NCBI GenBank assembly: GCA_018829465.1
Contig: JAHJTN010000006.1
Coordinates: 215,273-279,272, forward strand
DNA: 64,000 nucleotides
Direction of reading: 5' to 3'
Source: Bacteroidota bacterium
GTDB lineage: Bacteria > Bacteroidota > Bacteroidia > Flavobacteriales > Flavobacteriaceae
This document shows, piece by piece, positions 34,491 to 44,118 of the stretch. A model generated the notes under the pieces. That model had not been told where the DNA came from. It searched no databases and worked only from the letters and a program-made list of their open reading frames with translations. The first letter of the stretch is position 1, and each line of letters begins with the position of its first letter. The position numbers were made by a program, and so were the translations under genes.

Positions 34491-35852
34491 ATGAAAACGA
34501 AAAACCTAATTTTATTTGCGTGCTCCTTGCTGGTCAGCTTTGTAAGTTTTGGGCAATCTGCCGAATGTCCTACAGATTTATCCATCATGAACGAAGCCGC
34601 TAAAGTCAAAAATTACGACAGCGCTTACGAACCATTTATGCGCGTATGGAAAAACTGTCCTGATTATCATGTAGCTACCTATATCCGAGGCGAGCAAATT
34701 TTAGAACACAAAATTGAGACCACTTCCGGAGCAGAAAAAACACAGTTTGTAAACGACCTTCTCAAACTTCTTGATGATCGCCTACAGTATTTCCCGGATA
34801 AACAAGGAAAAGTCTTGTCTGACAAAGCTTTGCTGATGATGGAACAAAAAGTAGGAAGCAAAGAGGATGTGTACAATGTTTTTGACAAAGCATTTACGAC
34901 AGATATAGATAATTTTACCAACCCCCGTGGTTTGTATGCCTATTTTTCTTTGCTGGTAGATTTATACAACGAAGGCAAAGCAGATGTCAGAGATGTATTT
35001 AAAAAATACGACGATGTAAAAGCCAAAATTGAGACTGAGTCAAACAAATTGTCTGCAGTATTAAACGAACTTTTACCCAAGCAAGAAGCAGGCACACTTT
35101 CGCCAAAAGAAGAGCGTTCACTAAAAATAGCCGATGTAAACCTAGGCTCGTTCGGAACTGTTTCTGAAAGCATTGATGCTAAATTGGGTATCTTGGCCGA
35201 TTGTGACAATTTGATTCCGCTCTACAATAAAGATTTTGAAGAAAGAAAAACCGACGCCGATTGGCTCAACCGCGCAGCCTCCAGAATGTCTTCTAAAGAA
35301 TGTACAGAAGATCCGCTGTTTTTCAAATTGGTTGAGGCATATCACGCCATAGAACCCTCTGCAAATTCTGCTTTTTACCTCGGAAATTTGGCAGAAACCG
35401 GTAAAGATTACGACAAGGCAATTGAATATTACAACCAGTCTGCCGAATTGCAAGCAGATAATTTCAAAAAAGCCGATATTTATTATAGAATTGCGCGTAT
35501 GCAAGAGAAGAGAGGTCAAGTTTCATCTGCACGCACCTATGCAAACAAAGCGCTTGAGTTCAATCGATCTATGGGTAGGGCCTATTTACTGATTGCCAAT
35601 ATGTATGCAAGCAGTGCCAACAATTGTGGCGAAACTGTTTTTGACAAAAGGGCCGTGTACTGGAAATCTGCTGAATTGGCTCGAAGAGCAGGTGAAGTAG
35701 ATGCAACTATCCGAAGTAGCGCACAAAAATTTGTGGACAACTTTATGGCGAAAGCCCCTTCAAAAGCAGATATTTTCCAATCCGGTAAAGCAGGACAAGT
35801 CATCCAATTCCCTTGTTGGATTGGCGGAAGTGTTAAGGTGCCTAACCTTTAA
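34491..35852 (+). CDS. TPR-repeat exported protein
   Basis: The ATG at 34491 gives a 453-residue protein with a clear signal peptide (MKTKNLILFACSLLVSFVSF). Extended helical repeats follow; the clearest TPR units are near residues 300-380 (YLGNLAETGKDYDKAIEYYN, ADIYYRIARMQEKRGQVSSA). The long upstream frame was rejected because it runs through the previous gene. Its stop TAA overlaps the lptC ATG by 1 nt. It is presumably periplasmic or outer-membrane associated and may scaffold an envelope complex; the exact role is unknown. Confidence 0.8.
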   Translation: MKTKNLILFACSLLVSFVSFGQSAECPTDLSIMNEAAKVKNYDSAYEPFMRVWKNCPDYHVATYIRGEQILEHKIETTSGAEKTQFVNDLLKLLDDRLQYFPDKQGKVLSDKALLMMEQKVGSKEDVYNVFDKAFTTDIDNFTNPRGLYAYFSLLVDLYNEGKADVRDVFKKYDDVKAKIETESNKLSAVLNELLPKQEAGTLSPKEERSLKIADVNLGSFGTVSESIDAKLGILADCDNLIPLYNKDFEERKTDADWLNRAASRMSSKECTEDPLFFKLVEAYHAIEPSANSAFYLGNLAETGKDYDKAIEYYNQSAELQADNFKKADIYYRIARMQEKRGQVSSARTYANKALEFNRSMGRAYLLIANMYASSANNCGETVFDKRAVYWKSAELARRAGEVDATIRSSAQKFVDNFMAKAPSKADIFQSGKAGQVIQFPCWIGGSVKVPNL

Positions 35853-36445
35853 TGTGCCACAAGACATTTTATATGTCGATACCTACTTGTAAAATCTTAA
35901 AAAGCATTGTCATGACCTTAGTTGTGGCAATGCTTTTTTCTTGCGAAGACAAGCTCAGTGACATACAGAAGATGAATATGTCATCGCGAGACCCGGTTGG
36001 CATTGCCGAAAACTTTAATCTCATCTACACAGATTCGGGAAAAGTTACCTCAAATTTAATCAGCCCCAAAATGCTAGATTACTCCAACAGAGAATTTGAT
36101 TTTTCGCGATTTCCGGAAGGCATGACCGTTTATTTCTTTGACAAACAAGCACAAAAAACAACCGTGATTGCAGACAAGGCTGTAAATTATTCAGACACAC
36201 AAATCATTGAACTGATAGGCAATGTGAAAATTATAAAACACGATGGCGCCAATCTGAAAACGGAACAACTCTTCTGGGATCAAAAAAACGAGTGGCTTTT
36301 TACGGAAAAAAAATTTATATTTACAGATGTGGACGGCTCTATAGTTGAAGGTGTGGGAATTGATTTTAATATGGATCTCACCATCATCAACATTACCAAA
36401 ATGAGTGCAGAAAGCCTCGTCAAAGAAGAAAACGAACCCTTATGA
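35852..36445 (+). CDS. lptC: LPS export ABC transporter periplasmic protein LptC-like
   Basis: The 197-residue protein has an N-terminal hydrophobic segment with a lipobox (VVAMLFSC). It then shows the LptC pattern of a thin beta-jellyroll: MTVYFFDKQAQKTTVIADKA, QIIELIGNVKIIKHDGANLK, LKTEQLFWDQKNEWLFTEK and a VEGVGIDFN strand near the end. LptC bridges the inner-membrane LptBFG and periplasmic LptA in LPS transport. The lipobox form is the usual variant in Bacteroidota. A second ATG at 35873 is a possible start. It overlaps both flanking genes by 1-4 nt. Confidence 0.85.
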   Translation: MCHKTFYMSIPTCKILKSIVMTLVVAMLFSCEDKLSDIQKMNMSSRDPVGIAENFNLIYTDSGKVTSNLISPKMLDYSNREFDFSRFPEGMTVYFFDKQAQKTTVIADKAVNYSDTQIIELIGNVKIIKHDGANLKTEQLFWDQKNEWLFTEKKFIFTDVDGSIVEGVGIDFNMDLTIINITKMSAESLVKEENEPL

Positions 36446-36645
36446 ACAGTACCATTTATAAAATTTTCGAATACGGCTATCTCGGTATCGCTGCATTTTT
36501 TCTCTTCAACACTTTCTCTATTTGGAACGAGAATCGGCAAAAAGCCTACTTGTATCTCTTTTTTGTAGTGTTGGCTTTGTTGCTCTATCTTTTTAAAAGA
36601 AATTTTAGAAAAAAATTTGAAAGACAAAACAAACCCGACCAATGA
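36442..36645 (+). CDS. small two-helix membrane protein (hypothetical)
   Basis: The 67-residue ORF carries two hydrophobic helices (YGYLGIAAFFLFNTFSIW and YLYLFFVVLALLLYLF) and a strongly basic C-terminus (KRNFRKKFERQNK). It overlaps lptC by 4 nt and the CorC-like gene by 4 nt, so it is translated as part of the operon. No family function is known to me. It may help the neighbouring membrane protein assemble (inference). Confidence 0.75.
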   Translation: MNSTIYKIFEYGYLGIAAFFLFNTFSIWNENRQKAYLYLFFVVLALLLYLFKRNFRKKFERQNKPDQ

Positions 36646-37931
36646 GTTCGGAAATCATCGTAATACTGATTTCGCTACTGTTGTCTGCCTTTTTTTCAGG
36701 TATGGAAATCGCTTTTGTTTCTGCCAATAAAATTCAAGTCGAAATAGAGAAAAAACAACAAAATATCTTCTCCCGATTTCTGACACCCATTTCTGAAAAG
36801 CCTTCCAAATTCATTACAGCCATGTTGGTGGGCAACAACATTGCATTGGTGGTTTATGGATACTTCATGGGAGAGCTGCTCATGTCGCTTTTCAAAAAAC
36901 TGAACCCTACGCGCTTTGATGTAATCAATCGGCTTTTAACAGACTTCGACCTGCTTTCTCAAACCGTTATTTCTACAATTGTCATCCTGATTACGGCCGA
37001 ATTTCTGCCCAAAGTTTTCTTTCAGATCTACGCCAATTCTATGCTAAAATGGCTGTCTCCTGTCGGTTTTTTCTTCCTCAAACTGTTCTCAATTCCATCG
37101 AACCTTATTATTGCCTTCACCGACAAACTGCTCAAAGTATTTTTTAACACCCAAGGTGATGCCATACAGCAAACTTTTACGAAGCTGGAACTGGGTCATT
37201 ACATCAACGAGCAGATGGAAAAAGAAGAACAACAAGAACATATTGATTCTGAAATACAAATTTTTCAAAATGCACTCGAATTTTCTGAAATAAAAGCGCG
37301 TGAAATCATGGTGCCGAGAACAGAAATTGAAGCGGTTGACGCCCAAACTGAAATTTCGGAAATACGCAAAATTCTCATCGAAACAGGTTATTCTAAACTC
37401 CTGATTTTTAAAGACAATATAGACGATATCATCGGTTACATCCACTCTTTTGATTTGTTTAAAAAGCCTAAAAAAATAAGCGACATCATCAAGCCCATTG
37501 AGTTTGTCCCGGAAACCATGCTCACCAAAGATTTGCTGGACTTGCTCATCAAAAAACGCAAGAGTATTGCGGTGGTTTTGGATGAATACGGCGGCACTTC
37601 GGGTCTGATTACCATTGAAGACATCGTAGAAGAACTCTTTGGCGAAATAGAAGACGAGCACGATGTGGACGAACTGATTGAGGAACAAATCAACAGCAAT
37701 TTATACAGGTTTTCAGCTAGGCTGGAAGTAGATTATATCAATGAAACCTACAAGCTCAACCTGCCTGAAAATGACAACTACGAAACTTTGGGCGGCCTCA
37801 TCGTCAACTATACGGAAGAAATTCCTAAACCCAACGAATTGGTTGAAATAGAAGGTTTTCAGTTCACCATATTGGAAGTTTCCAACACCAAAATAAATTT
37901 GGTGGACCTAAAAGTAATGCCTAAAGATTAA
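36642..37931 (+). CDS. hemolysin/CorC-type CNNM-CBS domain membrane protein
   Basis: This 429-residue protein has an N-terminal DUF21/CNNM membrane domain with about four helices, starting IIVILISLLLSAFFSGMEIAF (quoted without its first residues). A CBS pair comes next (REIMVPRTEIEAVD; VVLDEYGGTSGLITIEDIVEE) and a C-terminal CorC_HlyC domain (YRFSARLEVDYINE to LVDLKV). Such proteins are linked to Mg2+/Co2+ or Na+ efflux; a GldE-like role is possible since GldE belongs to this family, but linkage here favours a general transporter. It is last of the coaX operon and convergent with the RsuA-like gene. Confidence 0.88.
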   Translation: MSSEIIVILISLLLSAFFSGMEIAFVSANKIQVEIEKKQQNIFSRFLTPISEKPSKFITAMLVGNNIALVVYGYFMGELLMSLFKKLNPTRFDVINRLLTDFDLLSQTVISTIVILITAEFLPKVFFQIYANSMLKWLSPVGFFFLKLFSIPSNLIIAFTDKLLKVFFNTQGDAIQQTFTKLELGHYINEQMEKEEQQEHIDSEIQIFQNALEFSEIKAREIMVPRTEIEAVDAQTEISEIRKILIETGYSKLLIFKDNIDDIIGYIHSFDLFKKPKKISDIIKPIEFVPETMLTKDLLDLLIKKRKSIAVVLDEYGGTSGLITIEDIVEELFGEIEDEHDVDELIEEQINSNLYRFSARLEVDYINETYKLNLPENDNYETLGGLIVNYTEEIPKPNELVEIEGFQFTILEVSNTKINLVDLKVMPKD

Positions 37932-37934
37932 ATT

Positions 37935-38771
37935 TTATTTGAGATTTTTTAGATTGATAATCTCCTTTTCATTCAAAAAACGCCATCGGCCTCTGTCTAA
38001 GTCTTTCTTGGTCAGATCCGCAAAAATTACCCGATCCAACTTCAAAACCTTATATTGAAAATGCTCAAATAACCTTTGAATAGCCGTGTTTTTCGAGGTT
38101 GGTATTTGTATTCCAATTTCGTTGGCGGATGCGTTTTCTACATAGTTGATGGCTTCGGGTTTTATAAATCCGTCTTCCAATTTGACGCCTTCCGCAATTT
38201 TTTCAAAATCGGCTGCTTTCAGTTTCTTGTCTAAAACCACATGATACACTTTTTTAACACGCGTCAAATGATTGGTCAATTTGACTTGCATTTCTATATC
38301 ATTGGTCAGCAGTATAAGTCCGGAGGCTTTTTTGTGCAAGCGCCCTACGGGTTTTAAAAACGACTTGGAAGCCGTCCGGGTCAAATCAAAAACAGATTTT
38401 TCATCTCCTCTGGGGTCGGTAACAAAATCAACGGGTTTATTGAGCAATACGTACACTTTCTTTTCGGGTATAATTAAAGAGCCGTCAAACCGTACCTCGT
38501 CTGTTCTTTTTACCTTATAGCCTAGTTCGTTTACGACCTGTCCGTTGACGGTCACATTACCGGAAGAAATATACAAATCTGCTTCGCGACGTGAGCACTT
38601 ACCCGAATTTGCTATGTATTTATTGAGTCGCAGCGTTCCGTCATCTACTTTCGGTTTGCTTGTTGCCGCCGGTTTCTTCTTAAACGGTATTTCCGAAGTG
38701 GGCTTGTAGGTCAGTTTTCGAACGGGTTTAGCCGAATCTTTTTTCTTCTTATTGTCCATGTTTGCTTTCAT
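37935..38771 (-). CDS. RsuA/RluB-family pseudouridine synthase-like protein lacking the catalytic Asp
   Basis: The 278-residue protein has a basic N-terminal tail, an S4 RNA-binding domain ([20 protein letters not shown]) and a pseudouridine synthase fold. The universally required aspartate sits in the motif GRLD; here residue 146 is His ([18 protein letters not shown]; codon CAC where GAC is expected). A second conserved block, usually GKNRxVRRMF, reads [11 protein letters not shown]4 and fold are intact and there are no frameshifts. So the protein is probably an RNA-binding paralogue without isomerase activity (inference). It overlaps ruvB by 4 nt. Confidence 0.85.
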   Translation of the reverse strand: MKANMDNKKKKDSAKPVRKLTYKPTSEIPFKKKPAATSKPKVDDGTLRLNKYIANSGKCSRREADLYISSGNVTVNGQVVNELGYKVKRTDEVRFDGSLIIPEKKVYVLLNKPVDFVTDPRGDEKSVFDLTRTASKSFLKPVGRLHKKASGLILLTNDIEMQVKLTNHLTRVKKVYHVVLDKKLKAADFEKIAEGVKLEDGFIKPEAINYVENASANEIGIQIPTSKNTAIQRLFEHFQYKVLKLDRVIFADLTKKDLDRGRWRFLNEKEIINLKNLK

Positions 38772-39799
38772 TGGGCGCCAAATAAGCCGCCTTGTGTGTT
38801 ATGTTTTATTTTTCCGAGATGTTTGTAAGCCAAATCTGTAACTTCTCTACCTCTGGGTGTGCGTACCAAAAAGCCTTGCTGTATCAAAAATGGCTCGTAA
38901 ACTTCTTCTATGGTTTCAGCATTCTCCGATACGGCTGTCGCTAGGGTGGTTATCCCGACGGGGCCGCCTTTAAATTTTTCTATCATGGTCAGGAGTATTT
39001 TGTTATCCATTTCGTCCAGTCCGTAAGTATCAACTTTTAATGCTTGCAGTGCGTATTTGGCTATTTTGATGTCTATTTTTCCGTTGCCCTCAATTTGTGC
39101 AAAATCGCGTACACGTCTAAGCAAGGCATTGGCAATTCTGGGTGTGCCGCGGCTTCGGCCGGCTATTTCGATGGCTGCTTCCATGCTGATAGGAATTTTG
39201 AGTATCATGGCACTGCGTTCTATGATACTTGCCAGGTATTCTCGGTTGTAATATTCCAAACGGCTTTGGATGCCAAAACGGGCGCGCATGGGTGCTGTAA
39301 GCAAACCGGAACGTGTGGTAGCTCCCACCAAAGTGAAAGGATTGAGCGACAATTGAACGGAACGTGCATTGGGTCCGGATTCAATCATGATATCAATTTT
39401 AAAGTCTTCCATAGCCGAATACAGATATTCTTCTACAATCGGACTCAGTCGGTGTATTTCGTCAATAAAAAGCACATCGCGCGTTTCCAAATTGGTTAAA
39501 AGACCCGCCAAATCACCGGGTTTGTCTAGCACAGGCCCCGAAGTGATTTTAATTCCCACACCCAATTCGTTTGCAATGATGTGTGCGAGGGTGGTTTTAC
39601 CAAGACCCGGAGGCCCGTGAAATAATAAATGGTCCAGCGCATCGTTTCTGAGGTTGGAAGCCTTGACAAAAACCTTGAGATTAGACATGATTTGCTCTTG
39701 ACCTTGAAACTCTTCGAAGCGCAAAGGTCTGAGTTGCTTTTCGTTTTCGAGTTCTTCAGGACTGAAACTATCGTCTGATGGATCTAGATTGGGATTCAT
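38768..39799 (-). CDS. ruvB: Holliday junction branch migration helicase subunit RuvB
   Basis: RuvB is the AAA+ motor that, with RuvA, drives branch migration of Holliday junctions. The 343-residue protein shows [13 protein letters not shown], Walker [13 protein letters not shown], Walker [10 protein letters not shown], sensor [18 protein letters not shown] and the C-terminal winged helix ([19 protein letters not shown]). The ATG at 39799 gives the family N-terminus; the longer frame adds 14 implausible residues. ruvA and ruvC are not in this window. Confidence 0.97.
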   Translation of the reverse strand: MNPNLDPSDDSFSPEELENEKQLRPLRFEEFQGQEQIMSNLKVFVKASNLRNDALDHLLFHGPPGLGKTTLAHIIANELGVGIKITSGPVLDKPGDLAGLLTNLETRDVLFIDEIHRLSPIVEEYLYSAMEDFKIDIMIESGPNARSVQLSLNPFTLVGATTRSGLLTAPMRARFGIQSRLEYYNREYLASIIERSAMILKIPISMEAAIEIAGRSRGTPRIANALLRRVRDFAQIEGNGKIDIKIAKYALQALKVDTYGLDEMDNKILLTMIEKFKGGPVGITTLATAVSENAETIEEVYEPFLIQQGFLVRTPRGREVTDLAYKHLGKIKHNTQGGLFGAQ

Positions 39800-39815
39800 G
39801 AACGCAAAGATATTA

Positions 39816-39856
39816 CAAAAAAAGAGTCTTTTTGAAACCAATCAAAAAGACTCAAT
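39816..39856 (-). terminator. terminator of the act-cox operon
   Basis: 12-bp perfect arms GAGTCTTTTTGA and TCAAAAAGACTC (39824-39835 and 39842-39853) with a T-rich tail on the minus strand, 23 nt after the subunit I stop. Confidence 0.85.
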
Positions 39857-39878
39857 TATTATGTATTGCAGGAAGACT

Positions 39879-41666
39879 TTAGTGTTCTGTCTCTCCTTTT
39901 TTCATCGGAACTGTCTGTGGGATAAAATCGTCGTCTGCACCGGGCTTGCTGTAATCGTATGCCCATCTGTGTACGTGTGGAATTTCACCTGGCCAATTTC
40001 CGTGCATGTGTTCAACCGGTGTCGTCCATTCCATAGTATTGGAACGCCACGGATTTTGTACTGCTTTTTTTCCGTAAAAAATACTGCTGAAAAAGTTGTA
40101 AATAAAAACGAGTTGAACAGCACCTCCTATGAGGGCAAAAACCGTAATAATCACATTGATGTTTGCCAAATCATCGAAATACGGGAAGGCTGTATTGGTG
40201 TAATATCGCCTTGGCAAACCGGCCATGCCGATAAAGTGCATGGGCAAGAAGACGCCATAAGCACAAACGGCTGTCACCCAAAAGTGAATATATCCTAAGT
40301 TTTTATTCATCATACGTCCAAACATTTTTGGAAACCAATGATACACCCCGGCAAACATACCGTAGATAGCAGAAACACCCATCACCAAGTGGAAGTGCGC
40401 TACCACAAAATAGGTGTCGTGCACATTGATATCGAGCGTACTATCACCTAGGATGATTCCGGTTAATCCACCGGAAATAAAAGTTGATACAAAACCTATG
40501 GAGAATAACATGGCCGGGTTGAGCTGTAGATTTCCTTTCCAAAGTGTGGTAATCCAGTTAAAGGCTTTGATGGCTGAAGGTATTGCGATAAGAAGTGTCG
40601 TAAAGGTAAATACAGAACCCAAGAACGGATTCATCCCGGACACAAACATATGGTGACCCCAAACAATGGTGGATAAAAACGCAATGGCTAAGATGGAAGC
40701 AATCATAGCCCTATAACCAAAGATGGGTTTGCGTGCTCCCGTTGCCAAAACTTCGGAAACGATCCCCATAGCAGGCAGGATTACGATATATACCTCCGGA
40801 TGACCCAAAAACCAAAACAGGTGCTCAAACAAAACAGGCGAACCTCCTTGATAGTGAAGCACTTCGCCCTGTATAAAAATATCTGACAAGAAAAATGAAG
40901 TGCCAAAACTTCTATCCATAATCAACATGAGTGCTGCGGACAAAAGCACTGGAAAAGAAACAACACCGATGATGGCTGTAATAAAAAATGCCCAAATGGT
41001 CAAGGGCAAACGCGTCATGGACATGCCTTTGGTTCTGAGATTCAAAACAGTAGCGATGTAGTTTAGCGAACCTAACAAAGAAGATGCAATAAAGATGGCC
41101 ATAGAAACCAACCAAAGTGTCATACCCGCACCAGATCCCGGCATGGCTTGCGGTAGGGCACTCAATGGTGGGTAAATTGTCCAACCGGCGGCGGCAGGAC
41201 CTGCCTCTACAAAAAGAGAAAGAACCATGATAACACTGGATAGAAAAAACAGCCAGTAGGAAATCATGTTCAAAAAGCCTGAGGCCATATCTCTAGCACC
41301 AATTTGCAGCGGAATAAGCAAGTTGCTAAACGTACCACTCAATCCTGCGGTGAGTACAAAAAACACCATGATGGTACCGTGAATCGTCACCAAAGCCAAA
41401 TATATATTGGGATCCATCACACCCTCGGGCGCCCATTTACCCAAAAATATTTCGAAAACTTTAAATTTTTCTTCAGGCCAAGCGAGTTGCATTCTAAATA
41501 GCATTGACATAGCCACGCCTATGATTCCCATAAATATCCCTGTAATGAGATATTGTTTAGAAATCATCTTGTGATCCTGACTGAAAATATATTTGGTGAT
41601 GAAAGTCTCTTTATGGTGATGACCGTGATCGTGTGTGTGATCTAAGGCTTGTGTACTTGCTGACAT
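39879..41666 (-). CDS. cytochrome c oxidase subunit I
   Basis: The catalytic subunit of a heme-copper oxidase: it reduces O2 to water at the heme-CuB centre and pumps protons. The 595-residue protein has about twelve membrane helices. Ligand motifs seen are the heme a His in TIHGTIMVFF, the CuB His and cross-linked Tyr in WFLGHPEVYIVILPA, HHMFVSGMNP, and the last heme ligands in HDTYFVVAHFHLVMG. The N-terminus is His-rich (DHTHDHGHHHKE), a possible metal-binding tail. The K-channel Lys is not obvious in my reading. It is last of the eight-gene act-cox unit. Confidence 0.95.
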   Translation of the reverse strand: MSASTQALDHTHDHGHHHKETFITKYIFSQDHKMISKQYLITGIFMGIIGVAMSMLFRMQLAWPEEKFKVFEIFLGKWAPEGVMDPNIYLALVTIHGTIMVFFVLTAGLSGTFSNLLIPLQIGARDMASGFLNMISYWLFFLSSVIMVLSLFVEAGPAAAGWTIYPPLSALPQAMPGSGAGMTLWLVSMAIFIASSLLGSLNYIATVLNLRTKGMSMTRLPLTIWAFFITAIIGVVSFPVLLSAALMLIMDRSFGTSFFLSDIFIQGEVLHYQGGSPVLFEHLFWFLGHPEVYIVILPAMGIVSEVLATGARKPIFGYRAMIASILAIAFLSTIVWGHHMFVSGMNPFLGSVFTFTTLLIAIPSAIKAFNWITTLWKGNLQLNPAMLFSIGFVSTFISGGLTGIILGDSTLDINVHDTYFVVAHFHLVMGVSAIYGMFAGVYHWFPKMFGRMMNKNLGYIHFWVTAVCAYGVFLPMHFIGMAGLPRRYYTNTAFPYFDDLANINVIITVFALIGGAVQLVFIYNFFSSIFYGKKAVQNPWRSNTMEWTTPVEHMHGNWPGEIPHVHRWAYDYSKPGADDDFIPQTVPMKKGETEH

Positions 41667-41700
41667 ATCTTTCTCTTTAGTATCGTTTTTGGTGAGTCAT

Positions 41701-42765
41701 TTATTGAAGCACTTCGGCTAAGGTTTTTTGTTCAGACAACCATTGGTTAAACCCTTCCTCGGTGTCCACAACAATTTTTAATTGCATATTGTAGTGAGAA
41801 GCGCCACAAATTTTGTTACACAACAACAAATAGTCGAATTCATAAGGATCTAAGGTTTCCTTGCCTTCGGCTTGCAATTGTATGTTCTTTTCGGTTCTAA
41901 TTTTGTTGATGGTAGCTACCTTTTCTATGATTTCAAGACTTTGTCTGGCCTCTTCTGTCGTTTTATCAGGTGTAAAAGAAAACTGCGTGACCATACCGGG
42001 TACAGTGTTCATCTGCGCTCTAAAGAAAGGCATAAAAGCGGAATGTAATACGTCTTGAGAACGCATTTTGAATATAATTTTTCTGCCTTTGGGTAGGCGT
42101 AGTTCTTGTGTGCTTACAATATCATCGTGGGCGTTGGGGTCAGACATGTCTGCTCCCATAACATTAGCGCCTTCTACATAGCGAACATTGGCTAGGCCTA
42201 AGGTGTTATCTGCTCCTGCATATCGAACTTTCCAGTTAAATTGCTGTGCGTAAATCTCTACAAAAATTGGATCGTCATTTTCGTTAATCTTCATGATGTT
42301 AGTCCACGTCCAAAGTCCGTATATAATCAGACCGGCCAAAGTGATTACGGGTATAATCGTCCAGATAAATTCGAGCTTGTCGTTATCTGCATAGAAGAGT
42401 GCTTTTTTGCCTTCTTCTCCTTTGTATTTATAGGCAAAGTAATGCAAGAGTGCTTGTGTGATGGCTTGCACAATAAAAATCACCACAAAAGTGATGAGCA
42501 TGAGTTGATCCACATCTTTCCCGTGTACTGATGCAGATTCAGGCAAGAGTACATCGCCCCATTTGAACATGGAATAAATTGTAAATCCGTGAAGGAAAAC
42601 CAGAAAAGCCATCATCAACAAGCCGTTGATGTGGTTGTCTTTTTCTGTGGCCACTTGTGTATTGTCTGCTTTCGCATGCGACAAATCGTAAATCTTGACC
42701 AATTGCCAAATGGCTATTCCTAAAAGTATTACCGCGAAAATCGTTAAAAGACCTGTCATCGTCAA
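41701..42765 (-). CDS. cytochrome c oxidase subunit II
   Basis: Subunit II carries the CuA centre that takes electrons from cytochrome c or directly from Alternative complex III. The 354-residue protein has four predicted N-terminal membrane helices, two more than in classical subunit II, and a C-terminal cupredoxin domain. CuA ligands are visible as HSAFMPFFRAQ (His) and CNKICGASHYNM (two Cys, His, Met). The canonical Glu of CxExC is Lys here; that residue binds through its backbone carbonyl, so CuA can still form. No fused cytochrome c domain is present. Confidence 0.93.
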   Translation of the reverse strand: MTMTGLLTIFAVILLGIAIWQLVKIYDLSHAKADNTQVATEKDNHINGLLMMAFLVFLHGFTIYSMFKWGDVLLPESASVHGKDVDQLMLITFVVIFIVQAITQALLHYFAYKYKGEEGKKALFYADNDKLEFIWTIIPVITLAGLIIYGLWTWTNIMKINENDDPIFVEIYAQQFNWKVRYAGADNTLGLANVRYVEGANVMGADMSDPNAHDDIVSTQELRLPKGRKIIFKMRSQDVLHSAFMPFFRAQMNTVPGMVTQFSFTPDKTTEEARQSLEIIEKVATINKIRTEKNIQLQAEGKETLDPYEFDYLLLCNKICGASHYNMQLKIVVDTEEGFNQWLSEQKTLAEVLQ

Positions 42766-42786
42766 ATAGCTGCTTGAAGGTTAGTA

Positions 42787-44094
42787 TTAGTAGTGAAAAT
42801 GTTCACTTTCATGAATAAAAGGATTTCTTTTGACCAACAACGGCGCTTTTGAAAGGGTGTTGAAGACCACAAACAAAAACAAGCCAAAGAAAAACATAAG
42901 CGCGCCAATTTCAGGCACACCTATAAACCATTGGTCTCCCACGGTTGCCGGCATAATCATATTGAAAAAATCGATGTAATGTCCGAAGAGGATTACGACA
43001 CCGGCCATGACAATAATCCAAGTATATCGTTTAAAGTCGCTGTTCATCAGTATCAGCAACGGAAAAACAAAGTTCATGACTACCATACCAAAAAACGGTA
43101 GGTTATAGTCCTCTATGCGGGTGACGAAGTATGTGACTTCTTCCGGTATATTTGAGTACCAAATCAGCATGAATTGAGAAAACCACAAATAGGTCCAGAA
43201 GATAGAAATACCAAACATAAATTTAGCCAAATCGTGTAGGTGACTGTCGGAAACAATTTCCAGATATCCCATTGATTTGAGAAAAATTGTCAGCAAAGCG
43301 ATGGAAGTGATACCGGAAACAAAGAAACTCGCAAACACATACCATCCAAACAAGGTGCTAAACCAGTGTGGATCTACTGACATAATCCAAAGCCAAGACA
43401 TCATAGACTCCGTCACGATAAAGAAAACCAAAAAGCCAGCCGACCATTTAAAATTTTTCTTAAAATATGAATTGTCACTTGCCTGGTCTTGTTGTATGCC
43501 AAGGCGTCTGGATATGTATTGATATCCTGCCCAACCGGCAATGAACACTACACTCATGATGATGAAAGTAGTCAAGTTTAAAAAGCCTGATTTATTTTGG
43601 ATAATCTCATCATGCGCAACCACTTCCGCATCGCGCCAAATAAACAAGTGATGGCCGGAAGCTAGCGCAATCAAAAAGACAATAATAGCACCCGGAAGTA
43701 CATAGCTGGACAATCCTTCCATAACCCTGAACAAAACTGGAGACCAACCGGCTTGAGACGCGTGCTGAACCGCATAAAAAGCCAAAACACCCAAAGACAA
43801 TAGCGCAAAGAAAATGGCAGCTACGTAAACAGCTGCCCAAGGTCTGTTTTGAAGCTGGTGCAATTGATGCTCCAAATGCGCATCATCGTGTGCTGCCTCT
43901 GCATGCGAACCCTCTGTTGCATGTCCGCCTTCTTCTGACGGTACGACTAAGTGTTCTGTTTCGTGTCCGGCATTTAATGCCCTCACATCATCCAAAGTTT
44001 TTGGAGCCGTAAAAAATCCTGCGGCTATGCCCAGCGCACCCACCACTATAAAGATGAGGGAAAAAAGTTTGAGTTTATTTGAAAAAGTAAACAT
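42787..44094 (-). CDS. actF: Alternative complex III subunit ActF (quinol:cytochrome c oxidoreductase membrane subunit)
   Basis: A 435-residue inner-membrane protein with about ten helices, related to ActC/NrfD. It starts with a short helix, then a His/Glu-rich periplasmic-type segment (HETEHLVVPSEEGGHATEGS, in part), then the helical core (RPWAAVYVAAIFFALLSLG). In ACIII it is one of two large membrane subunits that hold the quinol site. It is sixth gene of the act cluster, 24 nt after actE and 21 nt before cox subunit II. Confidence 0.92.
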   Translation of the reverse strand: MFTFSNKLKLFSLIFIVVGALGIAAGFFTAPKTLDDVRALNAGHETEHLVVPSEEGGHATEGSHAEAAHDDAHLEHQLHQLQNRPWAAVYVAAIFFALLSLGVLAFYAVQHASQAGWSPVLFRVMEGLSSYVLPGAIIVFLIALASGHHLFIWRDAEVVAHDEIIQNKSGFLNLTTFIIMSVVFIAGWAGYQYISRRLGIQQDQASDNSYFKKNFKWSAGFLVFFIVTESMMSWLWIMSVDPHWFSTLFGWYVFASFFVSGITSIALLTIFLKSMGYLEIVSDSHLHDLAKFMFGISIFWTYLWFSQFMLIWYSNIPEEVTYFVTRIEDYNLPFFGMVVMNFVFPLLILMNSDFKRYTWIIVMAGVVILFGHYIDFFNMIMPATVGDQWFIGVPEIGALMFFFGLFLFVVFNTLSKAPLLVKRNPFIHESEHFHY

Positions 44095-44118
44095 AGTCAG
44101 TTATGCTTTTAGGTCTAT

